DNA of 58,195 nucleotides, from assembly GCA_026417275.1 (NCBI GenBank), contig JAOADO010000001.1, positions 14,016-72,210 on the forward strand, given 5' to 3'. The notes beneath the pieces were generated by a model, which saw nothing but the letters and a program-made list of their open reading frames with translations, was not told the origin of the DNA and ran no database searches. Positions 26,321 through 35,102 of this stretch are shown piece after piece. Positions within the stretch are counted from its first letter, which is position 1. Every line of letters starts with the position of its first letter. The DNA is from Verrucomicrobiia bacterium (GTDB lineage Bacteria > Verrucomicrobiota > Verrucomicrobiae > Limisphaerales > JAKPVM01). The position numbers and the translations under genes were made by a program.

Positions 26321-27307
26321 ATGAAGATAGCAGTTCTTGGTGCGGGTGCGTGGGGAACAACCCTTGCAAGACATCTTTGCAACAGCGGCAACGAGGTCGT
26401 GTTGTGGGCGCATGAACCCGCCCGCCTTGAGGAAATTCGACGTTATGGCGAAAACCGACGCTATTTACCAGGAGTTCCGCTGCCAGAAAAAATACAACTT
26501 CAATCAGACATTCAAATCGCCATCAAAGACGTGGAGTGCGTCCTGATTGCAACACCGTCTAAAGTTTTCCGCGAGATTACACTCAACCTGCGCGAGTTCA
26601 AAGGAGTGGCTGTAAGTGTTACAAAAGGAATCGAATATGACACTTGCCTGACAATGAGCGGAATTTTGGAAGAAAACGCTCCGCATGCAAGCATTGCCAC
26701 ACTGTCGGGTCCATCAATTGCTCCGGAAGTCGCCCGTGGAATTCCCACCGCTGTTGTTTCCGCAAGCAAATGCGAAGAAACCTCAAAATTAGTTCAGAGT
26801 CTTTTTCATGGAAACATTCTGCGCGTCTACAGGAGCGATGACGTTATCGGCGTTGAACTTGGCGGGGCGTTGAAAAACGTTATGGCAATCGCCGCAGGCG
26901 TCTGCGACGGTCTTGGTTTTGGCGATAATTCAAAGTCTGCACTTCTTACACGTTGCCTCGTCGAAATGCGTCGACTTGGCATTGCTTGCGGGGCAAAACC
27001 AGAAACTTTTTTTGGATTGAGCGGAGTCGGGGATTTAACCGTTACCTTTTTCTCCAGATTGAGCAGAAACCGCACATTTGGCGAAAGAATTGGCAAAGGT
27101 GAACCTGTGGAACATGTTATTTCTTCCATGGTAAACGTTGTCGAAGGATACCATACCGCAAAAGCGGCTTACAAACTCGCAAGAAAACTGAATGTCTACA
27201 CCCCCATCATTGACGAAGTCTATGCAACACTCTATGAAGGCAAATCCCCATCGAAGGCTCTCATAGATTTAATGAATCGAGACGCAAAACCAGAAAACGG
27301 AATTTGA
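26321..27307 (+). CDS. gpsA: Glycerol-3-phosphate dehydrogenase (NAD(P)+)
   Basis: This 328-residue cytoplasmic enzyme reduces dihydroxyacetone phosphate to sn-glycerol 3-phosphate for phospholipid synthesis. It begins with the dinucleotide-binding IAVLGAGAWGTTLARHL, has VSVTKGIEY and ATLSGPSIAPEVA, and the C-terminal domain has VELGGALKNVMAIAAGVCDGLGFGDNSK with the catalytic Lys, then LSGVGDLTVT. Order and length are normal. It appears to be a single gene, 207 bases after the nuclease gene. The start has no Shine-Dalgarno sequence. Confidence 0.97.
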   Translation: MKIAVLGAGAWGTTLARHLCNSGNEVVLWAHEPARLEEIRRYGENRRYLPGVPLPEKIQLQSDIQIAIKDVECVLIATPSKVFREITLNLREFKGVAVSVTKGIEYDTCLTMSGILEENAPHASIATLSGPSIAPEVARGIPTAVVSASKCEETSKLVQSLFHGNILRVYRSDDVIGVELGGALKNVMAIAAGVCDGLGFGDNSKSALLTRCLVEMRRLGIACGAKPETFFGLSGVGDLTVTFFSRLSRNRTFGERIGKGEPVEHVISSMVNVVEGYHTAKAAYKLARKLNVYTPIIDEVYATLYEGKSPSKALIDLMNRDAKPENGI

Positions 27308-27366
27308 TTTAAAAAAATTCAATTTCTGGAAATCTGCGGCCACATCACTATTTTTAAACAATTTAG

Positions 27367-27394
27367 TTTACATTATTTATTATTCCATTAAACT
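27367..27394 (+). promoter_or_regulatory. Candidate promoter, leaderless start of lemA
   Basis: TTTACA (27367-27372), 16 bases, TAAACT (27389-27394). Seven bases later is 27401, the A of the start codon. Confidence 0.45.
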
Positions 27395-27400
27395 GAAACC

Positions 27401-27973
27401 ATGCGCATTTCAGCTTTAATAGTAGTTGTTCTGGCAATTCTAATTCTCATATTTGTATTGGTGGGACTGTATTTAATTGCACTTTACAACCGCCTTGTTG
27501 GACTCCGCCAAATGGTTAAAAACGCGTGGGCGCAGATTGACGTTCAATTAAAACGCCGCCACGACCTGATACCGAACCTCGTCGAAACCGTAAAAGGCTA
27601 TGCGGCTCATGAGAAAGGCGTGCTTGAATCCGTAATTTCAGCCCGCTCCAGAGCAACACAGGCTACGCTCCCCGCCGATGTGATAAAAGCCGAAGGCGAA
27701 CTTTCCAGCGCCCTTGCAAGATTGCTTGCCGTAGTAGAAGCGTATCCAAACATTAAAGCAGACCGCAACTTTCTTGCGCTTCAAGAAGAACTAACAAGCA
27801 CAGAAAACCGTGTTGCTTTTGCACGTCAGGCATACAACGACTCCGTGTTGCAATTAAATACCGCTGTGCAAACATTCCCGGCAGTGATTTTTGCAAAAAT
27901 GCTCGGCTTTAATGCAGAACCATTCTTTGAAGCGCCGCAGGACCAAAAAGAACCGCCTAAGGTTCAATTTTAA
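27401..27973 (+). CDS. lemA: LemA family protein
   Basis: This 190-residue protein has one N-terminal membrane helix (about 5-28), then the LemA helical bundle: YNRLVGLRQMVKNAWAQIDVQLKRRHDLIPNLVETVKGYAAHE, LARLLAVVEAYPNIKADRNFLALQEELTSTENRVAFARQAYND and FPAVIFAKMLGF. These are the family's strongest signatures and complete the usual 180-200-residue length. LemA proteins are anchored to the membrane and face outward. Their function is unknown, although they often accompany metalloprotease or TPM-domain genes. No such partner is present here. Confidence 0.95.
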   Translation: MRISALIVVVLAILILIFVLVGLYLIALYNRLVGLRQMVKNAWAQIDVQLKRRHDLIPNLVETVKGYAAHEKGVLESVISARSRATQATLPADVIKAEGELSSALARLLAVVEAYPNIKADRNFLALQEELTSTENRVAFARQAYNDSVLQLNTAVQTFPAVIFAKMLGFNAEPFFEAPQDQKEPPKVQF

Positions 27974-27987
27974 AAAGGCGCCACATA

Positions 27988-28022
27988 AACAATATTTGGA
28001 CCTGTAATCACCATTGTTTTTT
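27988..28022 (+). terminator. Possible terminator of lemA
   Basis: AACAAT (27988-27993) and ATTGTT (28013-28018) can pair, followed by a T-run to 28022. The 19-base loop makes this weak. Confidence 0.3.
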
Positions 28023-28046
28023 CGACCTTACTACTACAAGAATAAA

Positions 28047-28075
28047 TTGACGTTGTAGAGTTGCAGAACTATGCT
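28047..28075 (+). promoter_or_regulatory. Promoter of the thioredoxin gene
   Basis: TTGACG (28047-28052), 17 bases, TATGCT (28070-28075). Transcription would start at about 28082, 17 bases before the ATG. Confidence 0.55.
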
Positions 28076-28098
28076 ATTTAGTAAAATAACTAATTAAT

Positions 28099-28566
28099 AT
28101 GGGCTCAAAAAAATACAAAATTATCGTTGGTTTAAGCCTTATTCTCTTAATCGTAGCGGCTCTGGTGGCTAAACATCGCACAAGAGAAAACGCTCAGGTC
28201 ACTTCTGGCAAAAACAGCCCTGTTCAAGACAGTTCAGTAAATCCACAACTTTCACATCAGAACGATAATCGTTCATCGGAAAATAAGTTGCCTGAGTTGA
28301 TAGACCTTGGCGCCGATAAATGTATCCCGTGCAAAATGATGGCGCCAGTGCTGGAAGAGTTGAAACGCGATTACTCAAACAAATTTAAAGTCGAATTTAT
28401 AGATGTCTGGAAAAATCCATCCGAGGCGAACAAATTCAATATCCGTTTGATACCGACCCAGATTTTCATGGACGCAAACGGCAAAGAACTTTTTCGTCAC
28501 GAAGGTTTTTACAGCAAAGACGAAATCCTTAATAAATGGCGCGAACTTGGCGTTAAAATTAACTGA
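28099..28566 (+). CDS. Membrane-anchored thioredoxin-fold protein
   Basis: This 155-residue protein has an N-terminal signal anchor (about 7-24), a Ser/Asn-rich linker to about residue 65, and a thioredoxin fold with the active site CIPC (Cys75, Cys78) followed by KMMAPVLEEL. The cis-Pro appears in LIPTQIF, and then DANGKELFRHEG. The domain should face the periplasm. The CcdA-like gene 53 bases downstream supplies electrons across the membrane, so the pair is a two-gene version of DsbD. Likely roles are protein disulfide reduction or cytochrome c maturation; no cytochrome gene is nearby. Confidence 0.88.
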   Translation: MGSKKYKIIVGLSLILLIVAALVAKHRTRENAQVTSGKNSPVQDSSVNPQLSHQNDNRSSENKLPELIDLGADKCIPCKMMAPVLEELKRDYSNKFKVEFIDVWKNPSEANKFNIRLIPTQIFMDANGKELFRHEGFYSKDEILNKWRELGVKIN

Positions 28567-28580
28567 TGTTTTTAATCTGA

Positions 28581-28609
28581 TTTGCTACTTTGACCCCATA
28601 AAATACAAT
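28581..28609 (+). promoter_or_regulatory. Possible second promoter before the CcdA-like gene
   Basis: TTTGCT (28581-28586), 17 bases, TACAAT (28604-28609). Start at about 28616, four bases before the ATG. Confidence 0.3.
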
Positions 28610-28619
28610 CAAATCTATT

Positions 28620-29318
28620 ATGGAGACATTATTTACAACACTCTCCGAGGCAGTCAAAGGTTCTGCAATAATCGCAATTAGCGCGGCTGTTTTATGGGGA
28701 ATATTGAGCGTTTTGCTCAGTCCATGTCATCTCGCAGGCATACCATTAATCGTTGGTTACATAAGCAAAGATTCCACACAGAATTTTAAACGCGCATTTG
28801 CCGTATCTGTTTTATTTGGATTTGGTGTATTGATTACAATTGGTTTAATTGGTGGACTTACTGCCGTCGCAGGTTCAATTATGGGAAGTTTTGGTAAATA
28901 TGGGAATTACATCTTTGCCGTTGTATTTTTTATACTCGGACTTTACTTGATGGAGGTCATCCATCTTCCATGGACAGGCTTTGAAGTTAACGCAGGCAAT
29001 AAAAAAAATCTAATTGGCGCGTTTTTTCTCGGAGTTTTGTTTGGTTCTGCACTGGGTCCATGCACTTTTGCTTACATGGCTCCAGTTTTAGGCGTTGTTT
29101 TTAATATTGCCTCTTCAAACCTCATATTTGCGCTTGCCCTGTTATTTGCTTTTTCTGTTGGTCATTGTGGTGTGCTTGTTCTGGCTGGAGTTTCTCTGCA
29201 AATTGTGCAAAAATACGTAAACTGGAGCAATAATTCGCAAACTGTGAGAATCATTAAAATTGCATGCGGAATTTGCGTCATACTCGGAGGGGTCTGGTTA
29301 ATTTACACAGCCCCTTAA
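28620..29318 (+). CDS. CcdA-family thiol:disulfide transmembrane protein
   Basis: This 232-residue membrane protein has six predicted helices in two pseudo-symmetric halves. Each half carries one redox Cys before a Pro-broken helix: LLSPCHLAGIPLIVGYI near residue 34 and SALGPCTFAYMAPVLG near residue 147. This is the CcdA/DsbD-beta design, in which the two Cys relay electrons from cytoplasmic thioredoxin to periplasmic partners. The S-P-C-H-L variant of the first motif is less common than the usual S-P-C-x-x. The thioredoxin-fold gene directly upstream is the obvious partner. Confidence 0.88.
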   Translation: METLFTTLSEAVKGSAIIAISAAVLWGILSVLLSPCHLAGIPLIVGYISKDSTQNFKRAFAVSVLFGFGVLITIGLIGGLTAVAGSIMGSFGKYGNYIFAVVFFILGLYLMEVIHLPWTGFEVNAGNKKNLIGAFFLGVLFGSALGPCTFAYMAPVLGVVFNIASSNLIFALALLFAFSVGHCGVLVLAGVSLQIVQKYVNWSNNSQTVRIIKIACGICVILGGVWLIYTAP

Positions 29319-29429
29319 ATAAATAAAAATAATTCAGAAAAAACTTGCAAAAAATAACCCTTTTTAAATTTCAACCACCCCAACTTATTGCCCCCTTGCC
29401 CGATTGAAGAAAGTGAGTGATATTGTTCT

Positions 29430-29777
29430 ATGTATCTGGGCAAGATAAAGGTTTTCACAGCTGGATTAATTCTTTTTTTAATTTTAGTTGGCGGTTGCGC
29501 CACTCGCCCAAAAATTGACTGGAACGCGCGAGTCGGCAATTATACATTCGACGACGCCGTGCGAGAAATGGGTCCCCCGGATAAATCCGCCAAACTCTCG
29601 GATGGCACCATCGTCTGCGAATGGCTTACAAGCAGAGGTTATTCAAGAGGACATTACGTCTATTTCCCGGGTTCACTCCCTTATTACTGGACTGACCCTC
29701 CTGCGCCAGACCGTTTCCTGAGATTAACATTCTCACAGGAAGGCAAACTGATTGAGTGGAAAAAATACGCGCGATAA
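29430..29777 (+). CDS. Small lipoprotein, BamE/SmpA-like region
   Basis: This 115-residue protein has a signal peptide ending in the lipobox LVGGC (Cys at about 23). The mature part has YTFDDAVREMGPPDKSAKL, close to the start of the BamE/SmpA-OmlA fold (helix, then G-x-P-x-x), then a beta-rich segment (VCEWLTSRG, LRLTFSQEGKLIEWK). It is half the size of a full OmpA-assembly lipoprotein and no more specific function can be read. It stands 111 bases after the CcdA gene, with no clear promoter or ribosome-binding site. Confidence 0.6.
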   Translation: MYLGKIKVFTAGLILFLILVGGCATRPKIDWNARVGNYTFDDAVREMGPPDKSAKLSDGTIVCEWLTSRGYSRGHYVYFPGSLPYYWTDPPAPDRFLRLTFSQEGKLIEWKKYAR

Positions 29778-29966
29778 TTCACATCCTCTGATTAACATAA
29801 ATATCTCCAAACAAGCCTGATCCTTAAAATAATATTAAACTATAGAATTTCTCTCCCGCCACGCTCCAATTTTTATAAAAAACACCTATTGCACCTAACA
29901 TTGAGCCGATGCAACACTCTCACCATTCACATTTTCAAATCGTGGGAAGATTGGCAGATTAATTTC

Positions 29967-30983
29967 TTAGAGCATCTTATATTTCAACAATTCCTCAGCA
30001 ATCTGAACCGCGTTCAACGCCGCACCTTTTAACAATTGATCGCCAGAAACCCAGAAACACAGACCGTTGTCAAGAGCACAGTCTTTTCTGATTCTACCAA
30101 CCTCGCAATTATCCTTTTCAGATGTAAATAATGGCATCGGATACTTCTTGTTTGCTGGGTCATCAACAATATCCAGCCCCGGCGCCCTGGAGAGAACTTC
30201 CCGTGCGGCTTCAACACTCACTGGCTTTTCAAACTCTGCGCTGACAGCCACCGAGTGCGAACGATAAACCGGCACACGAACACATGTTACGCTCGCACGG
30301 AAGGTCGGATGATGCATTATTTTCTTGCCCTCATTTTCCATCTTCATTTCTTCCTTGGTATACCCGCTTGGCAGGAACACATCCACATGCGGAAGAACAT
30401 TAAACGCAATCTGATACGGATAGACCTCGATTGTAACTGGTTCGTTGTTTACAATCTGTTTCACCTGCCGCCGCAATTCCTCAATTGCCTTTGCGCCAGT
30501 GCCAGAAACTGCCTGATAACTGGACGCAAAAATCCTCTTACAGAAAAACGCTTTATGCAGGGGATAAAGCGCCATCAATGTAATCGCTGTGGTACAATTC
30601 GGATTCGCAATAATTCCCTTGTGCCACTTTACATCTTCGCCATTTATTTCAGGAACAACAAGCGGCACATTATCGTCCATTCTAAAAGCGCTCGAATTGT
30701 CCACAACCACGCACCCGTCTTTTGCAGCAATTGGCGCATATTCTTTGGAAATACTCCCACCAGCACTGAATAGGGCAACATTTATACCTTTGAAACTGTC
30801 CTTTTTAAGTTCTTGAACCGGAACATCTTCCCCTTTATATTTCAATGTTTTGCCAGCAGAACGGGCAGAAGCAAGCAATGTCAACTTCCCAACCGGAAAA
30901 TTGCGCCGCTCAAGGGTTTTAATCATTTCAACGCCGACGGCACCCGTCGCGCCCACAACTGCAACATGTAAATTTTGCGCCAT
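29967..30983 (-). CDS. asd: Aspartate-semialdehyde dehydrogenase
   Basis: This 338-residue NADPH enzyme of the lysine, threonine and methionine branch makes aspartate semialdehyde from aspartyl phosphate. The Rossmann motif VAVVGATGAVGVEMIKTLE lies at the N-terminus. The catalytic Cys130 lies in ANPNCTT, with the supporting SYQAVSGTGAKAIEEL next. The C-terminal part has VPVYRSHSVAVSAEF and DNGLCFWVSGDQLLKGAALNAVQIAEEL. Length and order match the Gram-positive/PVC type of Asd. It is a single minus-strand gene facing away from polX. Confidence 0.97.
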   Translation of the reverse strand: MAQNLHVAVVGATGAVGVEMIKTLERRNFPVGKLTLLASARSAGKTLKYKGEDVPVQELKKDSFKGINVALFSAGGSISKEYAPIAAKDGCVVVDNSSAFRMDDNVPLVVPEINGEDVKWHKGIIANPNCTTAITLMALYPLHKAFFCKRIFASSYQAVSGTGAKAIEELRRQVKQIVNNEPVTIEVYPYQIAFNVLPHVDVFLPSGYTKEEMKMENEGKKIMHHPTFRASVTCVRVPVYRSHSVAVSAEFEKPVSVEAAREVLSRAPGLDIVDDPANKKYPMPLFTSEKDNCEVGRIRKDCALDNGLCFWVSGDQLLKGAALNAVQIAEELLKYKML

Positions 30984-31164
30984 ATTAAAATCTTTTACAA
31001 AGTATCAAAAATTTATTTAATGTCAATTATTAGAGTTCTTGCAGAAAATTATGAGAACTGCTTAAAAAACTTCAAAATATAATTTCCTCTGTGTTCTGAA
31101 GAACAATATAATTTCATTTAATTGAATTTCACAACTTCATGATTTGCGATTAAATTAAAATTAT

Positions 31165-32925
31165 ATGGAAAAAGAACAGGTTGCGGAAATTCTAAAAGAA
31201 ATAGGCGTATTGCTTGAACTGAAAGGCGAAAATCCATTCAAAACTCGCGCTTATACAAACGCCGCACGGGCTATCGAAACCACCACCGAACCACTCGAAA
31301 AACTCGTCCAGGAAAACCGACTCGGCGAACTAAAAGGCGTTGGCGAAAGCATCCAGAAAAAAATTGTGGAACTCGTAACCAGCGGAAAGTTGCCCTATTA
31401 CGATGAGTTGAAATCCTCCCTCCCACCGGGATTGCTTGATATGCTCCAGATTCCCGGGCTTGGTCCCAAAAAAGTCAAAGCTCTATACGAAAAGTTGAAC
31501 ATAACAACAATCGAACAACTTGAAGAAGCGTGCAAACAAGGAACAGTGGCTACACTGGACGGCTTTGGCGATAAAACACAGGAGAAAATCCTCGAAGGCA
31601 TCGCGTTCAAGCGCCAATACGCGTCCAAACACCTTCTCTATGACGCCCTTGTGATTTCTGAACCAATCCTTGAAGCATTGCGATCTCATCCTGACGTCAT
31701 TAGATGTAGCACTGCAGGCAGTCTGCGCAGATTTAAAGAGGTCGTTGGCGACGTGGATTTTCTCGTTTCTTCAAAAAATCCTAAAAGCGTGATTGAATTC
31801 TTTACACAACAGCCGGGCATAATCAACATCTCTGCAAAGGGCGAAACAAAGGCAAGCGTAATCCTCGAAGGTGGTATTCAAGCAGACCTCCGCGTCGTCC
31901 ACGACGATGAATTCCCATTCGCTCTTGCCTATTTCACGGGAAGCAAGGAACACAATATTGTCATGCGTCAACGCGCCATTGCCCGCGGACTCCGCCTCAA
32001 TGAATACGGACTTTTCCGTTCAAAAGAAGAAACTCGCGACCCCTCCCTGCGCCTCCCATGCAAAACAGAAGAAGACATTTTTGCCGAACTTGGACTTTCT
32101 TACATCCCGCCAGAACTCCGCGAAGACCACGGCGAATTCGAAGCCGCAGAAAAAAATCAAATCCCGCGCCTTATTGAATGGACAGACCTCAAAGGTTCCC
32201 TCCACAACCACTCCAGATGGAGCGATGGACAGGGAACACCCGAGGAAATCGCAAAATACATGGACAAACTCGGTTTAAGTTACTGGGCGATTACAGACCA
32301 TTCAAAGACATCCTATATCGCCGGAGGTCTCGATGAAACCACAGTAAAAAAACAAATCACAGAAATTAAAAAAATTAACAAAAAACTCGAAGATTCAGGA
32401 ACCGATTTCCGCCTCCTCACAGGCATAGAAGTAGACATCCTCGCAGAAGGCAAACTCGACTTCGATGACGACCTTCTTGCTCAACTGGACGTCGTCGTTG
32501 CCAGTTTCCACCAGGGCTTTTCATCCAGCGAAGCTGACAACACAAAACGCCTCATCCGCGCCGCGCAAAATCCATTCGTCCATATGCTCGGACACATCAC
32601 AGGTCGCCTCCTCCTTGACCGCGAACCATACAAAATTAATGAACAGGCAGTCATTGACGCCTGCGCAGAAACAGGAACCTGGATTGAACTCAACTCACAT
32701 CCTATGCGCTTCGATATGGATTGGCGCCTCTGGCATTACGCAAAAAACAAAGGCGTAAAATGCGTCATAAACTGCGACGCCCATAAACTTGACCAGGTCA
32801 AATTCCTGCGCCTTGGCGCCGGAATCGCTAAAAAAGGATGGCTCACAAAAGATGATGTCGTTAACACACTCCCACTTAAACAATTACTTGTCGAGTTAAA
32901 CAAAAAACGTTTAAAAAGAAAATAA
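31165..32925 (+). CDS. polX: DNA polymerase/3'-5' exonuclease PolX
   Basis: This 586-residue family X polymerase is used in gap filling and base-excision repair. The N-terminal HhH and lyase-like region (NPFKTRAYTNAARAI, GVGESIQKKI, IPGLGPKKVKALY) is followed by the palm with GSLRRFKEVVGDVDFLV, whose two Asp bind metal, and a third Asp in GIQADLRVV. From about residue 335 is the PHP domain: LHNHSRWSDG, ITDHSKT, GIEVDILAEG, HMLGHITGRLL, and INCDAHKLDQV. All expected metal ligands are visible, so both polymerase and exonuclease activities are probable. A TTCACA-17-TAAATT pair (31128-31156) puts transcription start about two bases before the ATG. Confidence 0.96.
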   Translation: MEKEQVAEILKEIGVLLELKGENPFKTRAYTNAARAIETTTEPLEKLVQENRLGELKGVGESIQKKIVELVTSGKLPYYDELKSSLPPGLLDMLQIPGLGPKKVKALYEKLNITTIEQLEEACKQGTVATLDGFGDKTQEKILEGIAFKRQYASKHLLYDALVISEPILEALRSHPDVIRCSTAGSLRRFKEVVGDVDFLVSSKNPKSVIEFFTQQPGIINISAKGETKASVILEGGIQADLRVVHDDEFPFALAYFTGSKEHNIVMRQRAIARGLRLNEYGLFRSKEETRDPSLRLPCKTEEDIFAELGLSYIPPELREDHGEFEAAEKNQIPRLIEWTDLKGSLHNHSRWSDGQGTPEEIAKYMDKLGLSYWAITDHSKTSYIAGGLDETTVKKQITEIKKINKKLEDSGTDFRLLTGIEVDILAEGKLDFDDDLLAQLDVVVASFHQGFSSSEADNTKRLIRAAQNPFVHMLGHITGRLLLDREPYKINEQAVIDACAETGTWIELNSHPMRFDMDWRLWHYAKNKGVKCVINCDAHKLDQVKFLRLGAGIAKKGWLTKDDVVNTLPLKQLLVELNKKRLKRK

Positions 32926-32964
32926 TCCCACACTTGCAGTCGAATAAATATTTAAAAAAACTTG

Positions 32965-32994
32965 TTGCACAAAATTTTATCAAAATAATATAAT
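32965..32994 (+). promoter_or_regulatory. Promoter of the arabinofuranosidase gene
   Basis: TTGCAC (32965-32970), 18 bases, TATAAT (32989-32994). A start near 33001 gives a short leader before the ATGs at 33015 and 33021. Confidence 0.5.
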
Positions 32995-33014
32995 TAAGTT
33001 AATTAAATAATATA

Positions 33015-35000
33015 ATGACCATGAAAAATATATTTTGCCATAAAAATTCGTGGACGTACTTTTTGTTTGCGTTCTTTTCCATTTGTCTTCGCATTCAAGG
33101 AGAACGGCTCGATATAACAGTGGACATTAACCAGAAAGGAAAAGAAATCAGCCAGCATCTGATAGGCATTTTCTTCGAAGACCTTAACTATGCCGCCGAC
33201 GGCGGTTTATACGCCGAACTTGTTCAAAACCGCTCATTCGAATATTCTCCAGCGGATAGATTAGAATGGAATTCACTTACAGCGTGGGAACTTGTCAAAC
33301 GCGATGGCAGCGAAGGCAGGGTTTTTGTCAACAATGCACAGCCAATCCATCCAAATAATCCCAATTACGCAATTTTAGGAATCGCCAGAGGTGGGGGTGG
33401 GGTAGGATTAAAAAATTCCGGGTTCGATGGCATGGTTATTCGCGCCGGCGAACGATATAACCTGTCATTATACGCCCGCCAACTCGCTTACCCGGAAGGT
33501 TCGCTTGTTGCACGTCTCGAAGCAAAGGACGGGCGCCTCCTCGGCGAAGTTAAACTACCAACATTGACCAGCGACTGGAAAAAGTACACCGCCACCATCC
33601 AGGCTACTGATTCGGACGACAATGCATCGCTCCTCATTATGGCGTTTCATCCTGGAATGATTGCCCTGGATATGATTTCGCTTTTTCCAGAAAAAACTTT
33701 TAAAAATCGTCCAAACGGTCTTCGAGCAGACCTTGCGCAAACAATTGCGGATTTGAAACCCGCGTTTATAAGATTTCCCGGCGGTTGCCTCGTCCATGGC
33801 GACGGTCTGGATAATCTTTACCGCTGGAAAGAAACAATCGGCCCAATTGAATACCGCCGCGCCCAGCGAAATATCTGGGATTATCATCAGACGCTTGGCA
33901 TTGGATTCTACGAGTACTTTCAGTTCTGCGAAGACATCGGCGCCGAACCGCTCCCCGTTCTGCCGTCGGGTGTATCCTGCCAGAACTCAGGAGCAAAAGT
34001 CACCCGCAGATGGGAAGAAGGCCAACGCGCCCTTTCGCTCGAAGAAATGCCAGCATATATTCAAGATGTTCTCGACCTCATTGAATTTGCAAACAGCGAC
34101 GCCTCCACCGTTTGGGGCAAAAAACGCGCAGAAATGGGGCATCCAGCGCCGTTTAATTTAAAATACCTTGCAATCGGAAACGAAGAAAAAATTACCCCGC
34201 AGTTCATGGAACGGTTTCGAATGATTTACGACGCTATTAAAAAGAAACATCCCGAAATTATTGTCATCGGCACCGCAGGCCCGCGTCCTTCTGGCGACGA
34301 TTTTGAAAAAGGATGGAAATTTGCCCGCGAGCTCAGCATTCCAGTGGTTGACGAACATTTCTACATGTCGCCTCGCTGGTTCTGGGACAACCTGAATCGT
34401 TACGACAAATATCCGCGCGACATAAAAGTCTATGCCGGCGAATACGCCGCCCATGACGCAAAACGCAGAACAACCCTCCGTTCAGCCATCGCCGAAGCGG
34501 CGTTTCTGACATCCGTTGAACGCAACGGCGACATCGTTGTTATGGCTTCATACGCCCCGCTTCTGTGCAAACGCGGCTACTCCCGCTGGGAGCCAGACCT
34601 GATTTACTTCACAAAAACAAATATCGTCCGCACCATTAACTATTACGTTCAGCAATTATTCAGTTTGACCCGTGGCGATAGATTTATTTCGCCAACCATA
34701 AGTGGCGACGCCAGAGAGTTTGCAATATCCTGTGTCCGCGATTCCAGAACCGGCATCCTCTTCATAAAAATGGTCAACGGGGCTGATTCATCGCTCCCCA
34801 TAACAATAAATCTCCTTGGCGCAAATAATCAATTTGAAGCCGAAGAAACACTCCTTGCCTCTGAAAACCCGGATATCGTAAACAGTTTTGACAACCCGGA
34901 TTTCGTTGTCCCAACAACCTCTAAAATCGCGGTAAAAAACAAATTTGAGTATACCCTGAAACCTTATTCGCTGAGCATCCTTAAAATCTATCCAGAATAA
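33015..35000 (+). CDS. Exported alpha-L-arabinofuranosidase (GH51)
   Basis: This 661-residue glycosidase releases arabinose from arabinoxylan or arabinan. A signal peptide covers the first 29 residues or so (SWTYFLFAFFSICLRIQG). The N-terminal part carries the GH51 start (SQHLIGIFFEDLNYAADGGLYAELVQNRSFE) and then a beta-sandwich insert of CBM type (GERYNLSLYARQL). The TIM barrel has FIRFPGGCLVHGDGLDN, the acid/base Glu390 in AIGNEE, and the nucleophile Glu476 in YAGEYAAHD. A C-terminal beta domain follows. Two ATGs (33015, 33021) are possible, both before the signal peptide. It agrees with plant-polysaccharide use. No transporter gene is adjacent. Confidence 0.93.
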   Translation: MTMKNIFCHKNSWTYFLFAFFSICLRIQGERLDITVDINQKGKEISQHLIGIFFEDLNYAADGGLYAELVQNRSFEYSPADRLEWNSLTAWELVKRDGSEGRVFVNNAQPIHPNNPNYAILGIARGGGGVGLKNSGFDGMVIRAGERYNLSLYARQLAYPEGSLVARLEAKDGRLLGEVKLPTLTSDWKKYTATIQATDSDDNASLLIMAFHPGMIALDMISLFPEKTFKNRPNGLRADLAQTIADLKPAFIRFPGGCLVHGDGLDNLYRWKETIGPIEYRRAQRNIWDYHQTLGIGFYEYFQFCEDIGAEPLPVLPSGVSCQNSGAKVTRRWEEGQRALSLEEMPAYIQDVLDLIEFANSDASTVWGKKRAEMGHPAPFNLKYLAIGNEEKITPQFMERFRMIYDAIKKKHPEIIVIGTAGPRPSGDDFEKGWKFARELSIPVVDEHFYMSPRWFWDNLNRYDKYPRDIKVYAGEYAAHDAKRRTTLRSAIAEAAFLTSVERNGDIVVMASYAPLLCKRGYSRWEPDLIYFTKTNIVRTINYYVQQLFSLTRGDRFISPTISGDAREFAISCVRDSRTGILFIKMVNGADSSLPITINLLGANNQFEAEETLLASENPDIVNSFDNPDFVVPTTSKIAVKNKFEYTLKPYSLSILKIYPE

Positions 35001-35041
35001 TTCAAATCCAACAGCAAATCTACTTTGCCTCCCCGGAAAAT

Positions 35042-35070
35042 AAAAAGGCGGTGTTTTCTCAACACCGCCT
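35042..35070 (-). terminator. Intrinsic terminator of the RlmI-like gene
   Basis: AGGCGGTGTT (35046-35055) and AACACCGCCT (35061-35070) form a perfect 10-base-pair stem. On the minus strand it is followed by U residues (the A-run at 35042-35046). Confidence 0.9.
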
Positions 35071-35102
35071 CAATTCACTGCAGACTTAAATCAACCGCTG
35101 AA

